Under the pieces are notes generated by a model that did no database searches, had not been told where the DNA came from, and was given only the letters and a program-made list of their open reading frames with translations. Shown here piece after piece: positions 5,447-12,243 of a DNA stretch of 12,243 nt. The stretch's first letter is position 1; each line of letters starts with the position of its first letter. Position numbers and translations under genes: made by a program. The stretch comes from JACNLC01 sp964607375 (GTDB taxonomy: Bacteria > Fidelibacterota > Marinisomatia > SCGC-AAA003-L08 > JACNLC01): contig CAZSJY010000056.1 in the NCBI GenBank assembly GCA_964607375.1, positions 1 through 12,243 on the forward strand, in the 5' to 3' direction.

Positions 5447-8266
5447 TCACTCCACATCGAGCAATTTTTGCATAACTGAAGCATGAAATTCTCTTCTCGC
5501 TTGATAAATACCACTTTTATTTCGGGTTGGATGCACGCGATTGGTTAAGAGAACTACGATAATCTCTTCTTCGGGGTCAATCCATAATGAAGTACCGGTA
5601 AACCCAAGATGGCCAAATGATAACTTTGAGAAATAATCACCAGCTGAACTTTTACCATTTTGAGATGGTGTATCCCATCCAATGGCTCTGTCTGAATCAA
5701 ATGGTATATTTTGTTTGGAAGTAAATTCGGAAATCAAACTACTTTTAAATATTCGTGTTCCGAGCCAATTACCTTTATTGAGCATCATTTGTGCATACTT
5801 TCCAATGTCTTCTGCAGTAGAAAAAACTCCAGCGTGTCCAGAAATTCCATCCATTAAATAAGTATTCTCATCGTGCACAATTCCGTGAACAAGAGTTTTT
5901 CTAAATACAGAATCATATTCAGTTGGTGCAATTTCAGATAGCAACATTGAATCAGGATTGTAAAATGTTCTTTGCATTCCGATAGGACTAAACACCCATT
6001 TTTGTGCAAGAACATCAATTGACTTTCGTTCGATTTTCTCAATTATTGAAGTGAGTAAAATAATTCCCAAATCGCTATATTTTGTGTCGGTACCAGGTTC
6101 AAAAATCAAATCTCTTTGTAAAATATCATTCAGAATATTTTCTTTCGTATTGAAATTTTCACTCAAAAAATACTTCACATAAGGCTCAATACCTGACGAA
6201 TGCGTAAGCAAATGCCTAATTGTTATTTTTTCTTTCCCTTCTCCAGTAAACTTAGGATGAAATTGTGATACTTCGTGGTTAAGGCTCAACTTTTTTTGTG
6301 AAATCAATTTCATTGCAACTGGAGTCGTTGTTAGAACTTTCGTCAGTGAAGCAACATCATAAATAGTTTGAGGATTTACAAGTGGAGAATCTTCATCGTA
6401 AGTTTGTTTTCCAAATCCTTGATTGGCAATCACATTTCCGTCTTTTGCTATAAATACTTGAGCTCCGGGAAAAATCTCATCCTCAATAGCTTTATCTAAT
6501 ACTGCCCAAGAATTTGACAAATCAGTTTCCAAATTTCCATCAAAACCAATCTTTCGTATTTCAGAAATAACACCGCTTCCACGCAAATAATAATTAGAGA
6601 GTTTTACCGGTAATTTCCCCGATATTTCAGTCCTTCCCCAAACAGCATTCGCCATTGCAACTTGCGAAATACTTCCATACCCATAAGCACAAAGGTACGT
6701 TGAGATACTGTTATAGTTCGGCAAATATGGACTGCCAAACCCAGCAACTACGAACTGTATATTATTTTTCTTCAACAACTTAATAAATTCAGAATGGCTA
6801 TCATCAATCGTAGATTCACCTTTATCCATTCGAATTCTGACCAAAAGAGTAACCAAAACCATATCAGATTTTCTGACTTTCTGAAGTATTTCATTAGAGC
6901 GATTTGTGGTGAGAGGTTCAGTTACCCAAATTTCTTCTACATTTTCTTGAGTATGACGAATATCCCAAGCAAACGAACCTAACATATCTTTAACTCCGTC
7001 ATCGGTAGATAGAATGATGTGAGATAGTTTTTCAATATTTTCTGGTTTCAACGGAATTAAATCAGAATCATCCTTGACCAAAGTTATGGATTTCTTTGCA
7101 ATTTCATTTGCTACTTTTTTGTGTGAGTATACTCCAATATTATCCTCAACACTCCGCCAACTTCTGAGTATTTCTTCTGTAAATAATCCCATTTCAGTTT
7201 TGACTCGGAAAATCCTCTTCACCGATTCGTTAATTTGTTCTTCAGGAATTCGTCCAGATAATACTGCTTTTTCAATTGCTTCTATCGAATGCTCAACATC
7301 CATCGGGAGTAATAATATATCTGCACCTGATTTTACAGCTCTTACAGCTGACTCACCTGCCCACGCTGAGTTTGTCAAACCACCCATTTCCATTCCATCG
7401 GTGATAATTAATCCATCAAATCCCCATTCATTTCGTAAGATTCCTGTTGTAATTTTGGCAGAATGCGATGCAGGTTTTACTGTTTCATCCAATTCAGGAA
7501 GTGCAATATGTCCAATCATTACCGCTTTTACACCGACTTCAACTGCTTTACGAAATGGATATAATTCAGTTTTGTAAAGTTCGTCTCGATTTCTACTGAT
7601 TACAGGCAAACTGGTGTGGCTGTCAGTTGCAGTATTTCCGTGACCGGGAAAATGTTTTGCACAGGCAAGCACTCCATTATCTTGAATTCCTTTGATAAAT
7701 TGTGTTCCAAATTTTGCGACCATTTCGGGAGAATCGCTATAGGACCGAAAATTGATTATGGGATTGTCGGAATTGTTATTTACATCCATCACAGGGGCAA
7801 ACGATATATGAACACCCAAATTCCGAGCTTCGATTGCGGTGATTTGTCCTTGTTCATACGCAAGTTGCGAATCATCCGTAGCTGTAATTGCCATATTGGA
7901 TGGAAAAAGTGTACCACCTTTCAACCATTGACCGGTTCCTCGTTCATAATCTGCCGAAACCAGTAACGGTATATCCGACCAAGTTTGAAACTGCTGAATA
8001 TTGTTATAAGTCCCGTGAACGCTACCTCCAAATGTGATTACTCCACCAATTTCATCTTGCTCAATCCACTTTTGCAATTTTATGCGATACCAATTTTCAG
8101 AATTGTAGAAATCACCTCGAACACGCACCATCACCATTTGTGCAATTTTCTTTTTTAATGTAAACGATTGCCATCCTGGAATGATGTTTTGTATTTGTGA
8201 AATTTGTGGGGATTGATAACATCCCATCAACAACAGAAATATAAAAATGAACTTAATTTTCAACAT
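5447..8266 (-). CDS. Exported NagZ N-acetylglucosaminidase fused to serine hydrolase (AmiE-like)
   Basis: This is a 939-residue lipoprotein in three parts. The signal is MLKIKFIFIFLLLMGC with lipobox LMGC (C16). The GH3 catalytic domain (about 30-365) has the NagZ hallmark KHFPGHG (204-210) followed by D215 and H217, the Asp-His dyad that replaces a carboxylate acid/base, and nucleophile D290 in ITDGMEMGG. A GH3 C-terminal alpha/beta domain (about 385-560) follows. The last part (about 585-935) is a PF00144 beta-lactamase-fold domain with S640-LT-K643 (SxxK), Y730-S-D732 in place of YxN, and H886-LG in place of KTG. NagZ removes terminal GlcNAc. The fused domain most resembles in context Bacillus AmiE (YbbE), which removes the peptide from MurNAc; esterase or D-peptidase activity is also possible. 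Unlike cytoplasmic E. coli NagZ, this protein would act in the periplasm or on the surface. Its start overlaps alr by 14 bases. Confidence 0.93.
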   Translation of the reverse strand: MLKIKFIFIFLLLMGCYQSPQISQIQNIIPGWQSFTLKKKIAQMVMVRVRGDFYNSENWYRIKLQKWIEQDEIGGVITFGGSVHGTYNNIQQFQTWSDIPLLVSADYERGTGQWLKGGTLFPSNMAITATDDSQLAYEQGQITAIEARNLGVHISFAPVMDVNNNSDNPIINFRSYSDSPEMVAKFGTQFIKGIQDNGVLACAKHFPGHGNTATDSHTSLPVISRNRDELYKTELYPFRKAVEVGVKAVMIGHIALPELDETVKPASHSAKITTGILRNEWGFDGLIITDGMEMGGLTNSAWAGESAVRAVKSGADILLLPMDVEHSIEAIEKAVLSGRIPEEQINESVKRIFRVKTEMGLFTEEILRSWRSVEDNIGVYSHKKVANEIAKKSITLVKDDSDLIPLKPENIEKLSHIILSTDDGVKDMLGSFAWDIRHTQENVEEIWVTEPLTTNRSNEILQKVRKSDMVLVTLLVRIRMDKGESTIDDSHSEFIKLLKKNNIQFVVAGFGSPYLPNYNSISTYLCAYGYGSISQVAMANAVWGRTEISGKLPVKLSNYYLRGSGVISEIRKIGFDGNLETDLSNSWAVLDKAIEDEIFPGAQVFIAKDGNVIANQGFGKQTYDEDSPLVNPQTIYDVASLTKVLTTTPVAMKLISQKKLSLNHEVSQFHPKFTGEGKEKITIRHLLTHSSGIEPYVKYFLSENFNTKENILNDILQRDLIFEPGTDTKYSDLGIILLTSIIEKIERKSIDVLAQKWVFSPIGMQRTFYNPDSMLLSEIAPTEYDSVFRKTLVHGIVHDENTYLMDGISGHAGVFSTAEDIGKYAQMMLNKGNWLGTRIFKSSLISEFTSKQNIPFDSDRAIGWDTPSQNGKSSAGDYFSKLSFGHLGFTGTSLWIDPEEEIIVVLLTNRVHPTRNKSGIYQARREFHASVMQKLLDVE

Positions 8267-9350
8267 AAATCCGCTTTACTCGTTTAGAAATTCCGTTTAG
8301 AAATTTGTATGGGATGATGCTATATTTTTGAGATAAATGTTCAATTCTATTCTGTGATTCATCTCCCCAAAATAGTACCTTATCTCCAACTTTCAAATTC
8401 GAGTTTTGGACATTGATTGAAGTCATATCCATCGAAACTTTCCCAATAATTTGCAATTCATTTTTATTATGGAGAACCGAACCTGTATTATAAAATTCTG
8501 TTGGTACACCATCTGCATAACCAGCTTGTACTGTTGCAATCTTCATCGGTTTCTCTGCGGTGAATGTTCGATTATAACCTACAGAATCACCTTTGTAAAT
8601 TGTTTTTATCAACATCACTGGAGCTTTGAAATCCATTACAGGAGACAAATTTGGGTGTGGCTTCCCGAATGGAGAAACTCCATAAAGTGAAATCCCGGGG
8701 CGAACCATATTGAAATGTGTTGAACTATCTTTCAAAATCCCCGAACTGTTGGCAATATGATAATATTTCACACCCAAATTCAATGATTCTGAAATCAACT
8801 TTATTTCCTTAAATCGATTCAACTGAAGTTTCATAAAAGAATCATCGTTTTCTTCTGCCGATGCAAAATGTGACCAAATCCCCTCAACTTCAATAAATTC
8901 ATATTTCCAAACTTTAGACAGAACATCTTTCGCTTGTTTGTAAGAAATCCCAAGTCGGGACATCCCTGTATCAAATTTGATGTGAACATTAATTGTTGTT
9001 TGATTCTTTTTTCCAAAATCTTCAATCAATTGGAAATCATCTAAACTATTTATCGAACATCTAACTTGTCTAGTTTTACACAAATCCAAAATATCGTTTT
9101 GAACTCGCCCTGTATGTAAAATTGGTTTTGTGATTCCATTAGACACAAGCTCATCAATTTCTGAATGGAGTGCTACACAAAATCCAAACACACCAACTTT
9201 TTCGAGAGATTTAGCAATTTGAACAGCACCGTGACCATACGCATCTGCCTTGACAACTGCAATCACTTTTGCATCACCAACAGTTTTCTGAATAAACCTG
9301 TAATTATTTAGCAGTCTGTTGAGATAAATTTCAGCTGTGGGTTGAAGCAA
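8253..9350 (-). CDS. alr: Alanine racemase
   Basis: This is a complete 365-residue PLP-dependent fold-type III enzyme converting L-Ala and D-Ala in the cytoplasm. The PLP lysine is K34 in VVKADAYGHG (32-41). Other conserved blocks are DTGMSRLG (127-134), MVRPGISLYG (215-224), VGYNRTF with the second-base tyrosine Y259, GYADGVP (277-283) and KVSMDMT (304-310). It is stand-alone, not fused to MurF as in some Bacteroidota. The start is TTG at 9350, chosen because AAAGGAGGA lies four bases upstream inside the kinase gene and no ATG is available in frame near it. It overlaps the kinase by 20 bases and nagZ by 14, so translation is probably coupled. In this setting it may adjust D-/L-Ala released from muropeptides, or simply supply D-Ala for wall synthesis. 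Confidence 0.95.
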   Translation of the reverse strand: MLQPTAEIYLNRLLNNYRFIQKTVGDAKVIAVVKADAYGHGAVQIAKSLEKVGVFGFCVALHSEIDELVSNGITKPILHTGRVQNDILDLCKTRQVRCSINSLDDFQLIEDFGKKNQTTINVHIKFDTGMSRLGISYKQAKDVLSKVWKYEFIEVEGIWSHFASAEENDDSFMKLQLNRFKEIKLISESLNLGVKYYHIANSSGILKDSSTHFNMVRPGISLYGVSPFGKPHPNLSPVMDFKAPVMLIKTIYKGDSVGYNRTFTAEKPMKIATVQAGYADGVPTEFYNTGSVLHNKNELQIIGKVSMDMTSINVQNSNLKVGDKVLFWGDESQNRIEHLSQKYSIIPYKFLNGISKRVKRIYVEN

Positions 9351-10332
9351 TGGCTCCTCCTTTTACTAATTTGGGCAATGAAACAACAATATCCTGAACT
9401 TTTGCTGCCATTAATCCGGCACCATACGCAGGAGAAACATCTGAAAATGTCCATTTAATATCGGTAAAATCAAATCGCAATGCATCATTTAAGCACTTTC
9501 TATAAACTTCATTTTTAATAACATTTCCATTGCCGGCAAGAATTATCTGATTTTGCGAATACTTAATTTCCCTTGCCAGCTCTGTAATATATTCTGCAAC
9601 ACCTTGTGTGGCTTCTTGGATTATCGCTAATGCTACATCATTACCTTTAGAAGCAAGTTTACAAATTGGCTTTGATAGGGAAGCAATATCTGTAACTTTA
9701 GATTCAGAAGACATTACTTTTTCAACCGCATCTTGGAATTGCGTTTCACTGAAAATATTTAGAATTATTTCTAAAAGTTCTTCTAATTCTTTGTCCCCAT
9801 ACACATTGGCTTCGTTTAGGGCTAAATGCATTAATGCTTGTTTTCCCATCCAAAATCCGCTTCCAATATCACCTTCATCGTGACCGTATCCTGCAGTTCT
9901 GTAAATTTTATTATCTGCTGATCGAGCAATGCAAATTACTCCTGTGCTGACCGTTACTAAAATGCCAACACCTGTTGGGCAACCAACTTCATAGGCGGCT
10001 TCAGCATCGTTAGATATGATAGTTCTTCCTGCCAATTCCAATTTATCCAATTCTCTAAACAGCAAATCTCTGCCATCTTTATCACTGGCACCGGCTAAAC
10101 CAAGTCCGACTGCATCAATGTATTCTTTGGGAATATCCGCCTGTTCGCATAAATCTAATATGATGTTGCTAATGACTTTCGGAGCAGTATCCTTGCAGGC
10201 AGATAAACTGGACGGACCTTCTCCTGTAATGGTTGCTATCGTTTTGCCTGTATCATCAAACATAACTCCACGAGTTTGAGTTGCTCCGCCATCAATTCCA
10301 ATTACATAGTATTTGTCTTCTGAAATCATCAT
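9331..10332 (-). CDS. murK: BadF/BadG-family amino-sugar kinase (MurNAc/GlcNAc kinase-like)
   Basis: This is a 333-residue cytoplasmic sugar kinase of the ASKHA fold (PF01869). Phosphate-1 loop: GIDGGATQTRG (12-22). Catalytic-base region: SNDAEAAYE (107-115) with D109. Phosphate-2 loop: VTVSTGVI (126-133). Lid block: GHDEGDIGSGFWMG (150-163). Adenosine motif: LAGNGN (265-270). Family members phosphorylate GlcNAc, and the Clostridium MurK acts on both MurNAc and GlcNAc at C6. The neighbouring NamZ, NagZ and symporter favour a MurK role. N-acetylglucosamine kinase or another amino-sugar kinase cannot be excluded, so the symbol is tentative. Two ATG codons are adjacent (10332 and 10329), and an AAGGA (10340-10344) seven bases upstream supports 10332. 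The upstream spacer is only 38 bp from the permease stop. Confidence 0.85.
   Translation of the reverse strand: MMISEDKYYVIGIDGGATQTRGVMFDDTGKTIATITGEGPSSLSACKDTAPKVISNIILDLCEQADIPKEYIDAVGLGLAGASDKDGRDLLFRELDKLELAGRTIISNDAEAAYEVGCPTGVGILVTVSTGVICIARSADNKIYRTAGYGHDEGDIGSGFWMGKQALMHLALNEANVYGDKELEELLEIILNIFSETQFQDAVEKVMSSESKVTDIASLSKPICKLASKGNDVALAIIQEATQGVAEYITELAREIKYSQNQIILAGNGNVIKNEVYRKCLNDALRFDFTDIKWTFSDVSPAYGAGLMAAKVQDIVVSLPKLVKGGAIASTHS
9355..9363 (-). promoter_or_regulatory. Ribosome binding site that decides the TTG start of alr
   Basis: On the minus strand this reads AAAGGAGGA, four bases before TTG 9350. It lies inside the kinase coding sequence (codons for Lys-Gly-Gly near its C terminus). 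It is the strongest Shine-Dalgarno sequence I see in the window and makes the rare start credible. Confidence 0.75.
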
Positions 10333-10370
10333 TCGCTAATCCTTGTTCGATGTTCAATTTCTTTCACTTC

Positions 10371-11123
10371 TTACTTTCTAAATAACTTTATACTGAAAAT
10401 TCCATTTAAAACGAATATGATTGCTGATAGAATTAAAGTCATAATTCCACCTAAAATGTTCCCACTTTCAAGTCTTATGAGATATTGAGCTCCTTCAATG
10501 ACTTGCACAAACGGAATTCCTCTCATTAAATTTGATAAAATCTCCGGATAAAACTGAAGAGGAATCAAACATCCCATTCCCAATGAGAAAATTAGAAAAA
10601 CCATTATTGAGATAATTGTCTGTGATTGCAATCCTTTTACCCAACAACCGAGTGTAGTCCCAAAAACTGACATAAAAACGACAATTGGTAATATCTGTAT
10701 CAACAATAATAAATCCGTGCCAAATGTATAGAACTGATGATTCACCACACCAATTACGATAAATGCAACAATGAGTTGAATCATTCCAAGTGCAAATGCC
10801 CAAATTGAAATCCCAATTAAAATATCCCAAATTGAAATCGGTGATTTGAGATAAGTCTGCATAATGCCCGAAGAAAAACGCAATTTTCTCATCGAAGAAA
10901 ATCCGTTGATAAACGCAACCAATCCTGCGCTAACTATCCAAATTCCCGGTGTTATCCAATTGATGTAATTCAAAGAATCAACCGAATGAATAACTTTATA
11001 CAACGGTAATCCGATAAACATAAAAATAAGTACCGGAATAAAAATAAAACAGAAAAGATGTGCAATAAGTTGTTTCCTATACGACCACCACTCGCTTTTC
11101 ATAATAATCAGGACATTGTTCAT
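10371..11123 (-). CDS. ABC-2 type transporter permease
   Basis: This is a 250-residue integral inner-membrane protein, the membrane half of an ABC exporter. Hydrophobic segments lie at about 20-40, 56-75, 101-127, 136-160, 168-190 and 225-246, giving the six helices of the ABC-2 fold. The short amphipathic start (MKSEWWSYRKQ) and the loop FSSMRKLRFSSGIMQTYLKS (75-94) are usual for this family. The frame opens further upstream at 11171, but I chose ATG 11123. It forms an ATGA overlap with the ATPase stop and has GGAGG (11130-11134) six bases before it. The substrate is unknown; ABC-2 exporters handle drugs, polysaccharides, lipids or sodium. The pair precedes the kinase by 38 bp, so co-transcription is likely, but no functional link to peptidoglycan recycling is shown. 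Confidence 0.88.
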   Translation of the reverse strand: MNNVLIIMKSEWWSYRKQLIAHLFCFIFIPVLIFMFIGLPLYKVIHSVDSLNYINWITPGIWIVSAGLVAFINGFSSMRKLRFSSGIMQTYLKSPISIWDILIGISIWAFALGMIQLIVAFIVIGVVNHQFYTFGTDLLLLIQILPIVVFMSVFGTTLGCWVKGLQSQTIISIMVFLIFSLGMGCLIPLQFYPEILSNLMRGIPFVQVIEGAQYLIRLESGNILGGIMTLILSAIIFVLNGIFSIKLFRK

Positions 11124-12046
11124 TCGAGACCTCCGTCGGTTAAACCAACAAATAAGTCGTGTAATCTGCATAAAGTTGTGTCAATATCTTCTATTTGATA
11201 CTTCATTGCAATTCTCAATACGGTGAAAAATTCCTTTCTTTTGTGGGCATAAAATTCCAACTCAAACCCATTGATATTTGGACGAATTACTTTTGGATAT
11301 TCTTTCAATTCAATTAACAAATCTTCAGGTGGTTCGGTTTCAAATGAAATTCGATAACGAGCCAACCCTCGAGTAGTTTCGATGAGTTTATCCAAAGTTC
11401 CGTTCATTTTAATATTTCCATGATGGAGAATCGCTATTCGTTCTGCGTATCGTTCAGCTTCGGAGAAATTTTGTGTTGTGAATAATATCGTTTTCTTCTC
11501 TAACAATTTATCCATTGTGCTCCAAATTTTAGCACGACTTTGTGGGTCTAATCCAGTTGTGGGTTCATCTAACAGAACGACACTCGGATTATGAATAATA
11601 GCTTGAGCAAAACAGATTTTCCGTTGGTGACCAAAGGACAAATGAAATGGATACTCCCTAAGCAGATTTTTGAAATCCAAAACATCTGCCCAATACAAAG
11701 CAGAATCCTTTGCTTGTTGCTCTGTTAATCCGTGCAACTGACCATAAATAATAAGTTGTTCGATAACGGTTAAATCATCATCCAAATTTGATATTTGTGG
11801 CATATAACCCGTAATTGAGCGAGTTTCATCACCACGACTTGCGATATCTTTTCCGTGGATATAAGCCATTCCTGCGTCTTTTTCTATAAGTCCAACAAGA
11901 ATTTTGAGTAAAGTGCTTTTACCGGCTCCGTTTTCACCAACTATGACGAATGTGGAGCCTTTTTCAACTCCAAAGGATAAGTCGGCTAAAACCGCTTTCC
12001 CTCTGTATTTTTTTGCTATCGATTTAAGTGTTATTGATGCTTCCAT
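11120..12046 (-). CDS. ABC transporter ATP-binding protein
   Basis: This is a 308-residue cytoplasmic ATPase that drives the adjacent ABC-2 permease. The nucleotide-binding domain is at 5-215: Walker A GENGAGKST (37-45), Q-loop YMPQ with Q84, Walker B VVLLDEP (156-162), D-loop GLDP (165-168). A C-terminal extension (about 225-300), common in ABC-2 drug/sodium exporter ATPases, follows. Two elements are unusual. The signature is LSFGH (136-140) where LSGGQ is expected, and the switch histidine before the EA helix is a glutamine (TTQNFSEAE, Q192). The stop overlaps the permease start as ATGA. The ATG start has no Shine-Dalgarno sequence. It is the first gene of the minus-strand run in this window, preceded by 197 bp of repeat-containing DNA. 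Confidence 0.9.
   Translation of the reverse strand: MEASITLKSIAKKYRGKAVLADLSFGVEKGSTFVIVGENGAGKSTLLKILVGLIEKDAGMAYIHGKDIASRGDETRSITGYMPQISNLDDDLTVIEQLIIYGQLHGLTEQQAKDSALYWADVLDFKNLLREYPFHLSFGHQRKICFAQAIIHNPSVVLLDEPTTGLDPQSRAKIWSTMDKLLEKKTILFTTQNFSEAERYAERIAILHHGNIKMNGTLDKLIETTRGLARYRISFETEPPEDLLIELKEYPKVIRPNINGFELEFYAHKRKEFFTVLRIAMKYQIEDIDTTLCRLHDLFVGLTDGGLE
11130..11134 (-). promoter_or_regulatory. Ribosome binding site that decides the permease start
   Basis: On the minus strand this reads GGAGG, six bases before ATG 11123 and within the final codons of the ATPase gene. It favours the short permease start over the longer frame from 11171. Confidence 0.7.
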
Positions 12047-12054
12047 AATTTTTA

Positions 12055-12067
12055 ATTAGCTTGTAGC
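12055..12067. repeat. Leader motif shared with the symporter leader
   Basis: ATTAGCTTGTAGC lies nine bases beyond the ATPase ATG. It matches ATTAGCTTGGAGC at 5368-5380, eleven bases beyond the symporter ATG, at 12 of 13 positions. Both are separated from the ATG by an A/T-only run. They may be regulatory or members of a common intergenic repeat. Confidence 0.4.
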
Positions 12068-12152
12068 AGAGAGTTCCAAGTTACAAGTACCTGCTTGTTT
12101 TATGTCTATTAATTTTGATTTATTATTGTTCATATAATTTCTTTTGTCTGAA

Positions 12153-12189
12153 TCACTGATTTACGCTGGTTGATAGATTTCACTGATTT
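12153..12189. repeat. Pair of TCACTGATTT direct repeats
   Basis: TCACTGATTT occurs at 12153-12162 and again at 12180-12189. The sequence between them (TACGCTGG and so on) resembles the short CTGATTT-type tandem repeats often seen between genes of Bacteroidota and relatives. No gene is visible here. Confidence 0.5.
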
Positions 12190-12198
12190 TTTAATCTG

Positions 12199-12231
12199 CC
12201 TGCCCCGCCCGCCTGACATCTTTCGGGCAGG
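12199..12231. repeat. GC-rich REP-like palindrome
   Basis: CCTGCC (12199-12204) plus CCCG (12207-12210 region) pairs with CGGGCAGG (12224-12231), leaving an imperfect stem around CCTGACATCTTT. The patch is strikingly GC-rich against the AT-rich background. It could be a repetitive extragenic palindrome or a terminator for a gene outside the window. Confidence 0.55.
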
Positions 12232-12243
12232 TAGGGAAGAATG

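Noticed and set aside
5447..7200. Antibiotic resistance beta-lactamase
   Set aside because: The PF00144 domain has S-LT-K but YSD and HLG instead of YxN and KTG, and is fused to NagZ in a peptidoglycan locus. A wall-fragment hydrolase is far likelier.
7074..7577. 167-codon plus-strand open frame opposite the NagZ domain
   Set aside because: It is antisense to strongly conserved GH3 coding sequence and lacks any recognisable motif, so it is a shadow frame.

Overview
The window is AT-rich (roughly 35-37% G+C by eye). It holds one long, tightly packed run of eight genes on the minus strand (12046 down to 927), preceded at the left by a small plus-strand gene in a repeat-bounded, even more AT-rich segment (1-926). 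Protein families, gene order and intergenic repeats suggest a bacterium of the Bacteroidota / Ignavibacteriota (FCB) group. Unusually for Bacteroidota, several genes have clear Shine-Dalgarno sequences and two use TTG starts, which fits Ignavibacteria-like lineages better. The assignment is an inference.

In transcription order the run is: ABC-2 exporter ATPase and permease; a BadF/BadG-type amino-sugar kinase (MurK/NagK-like); alanine racemase; a lipoprotein fusing a GH3 NagZ-type N-acetylglucosaminidase to a serine beta-lactamase-fold domain; 89 bp of intergenic DNA; a sodium:solute symporter; a NamZ (DUF1343, GH171) exo-N-acetylmuramidase; and, across a 100-N assembly gap, a second sodium:solute symporter lacking its N terminus. 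Most junctions overlap or are a few tens of bases wide, so the run is probably one or two transcription units.

The core reads as a muropeptide or peptidoglycan-fragment scavenging pathway. Exported NamZ and NagZ would trim MurNAc and GlcNAc from glycan ends. The NagZ-fused serine-hydrolase domain corresponds in position and fold to Bacillus AmiE, which strips the peptide from MurNAc. The symporters would import the sugars, as MurT does in Tannerella, and the kinase would phosphorylate them. The NamZ/NagZ/AmiE trio mirrors the Bacillus subtilis ybbC-ybbD-ybbE locus, with symporter plus kinase replacing the PTS permease. No MurQ etherase is present in the window. The ABC pair leads the run but has no obvious part in the pathway.

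The left segment is different. A 186-residue plus-strand protein with a helix-hairpin-helix DNA-glycosylase-like signature lies between two related direct repeats about 600 bp apart. It is followed by a second segment ending in a long imperfect palindrome (about 825-917) that stops one base before the last symporter gene's stop codon. This looks like a gene cassette or small mobile element. The right edge (12047-12243) holds short direct repeats and a GC-rich REP-like palindrome.
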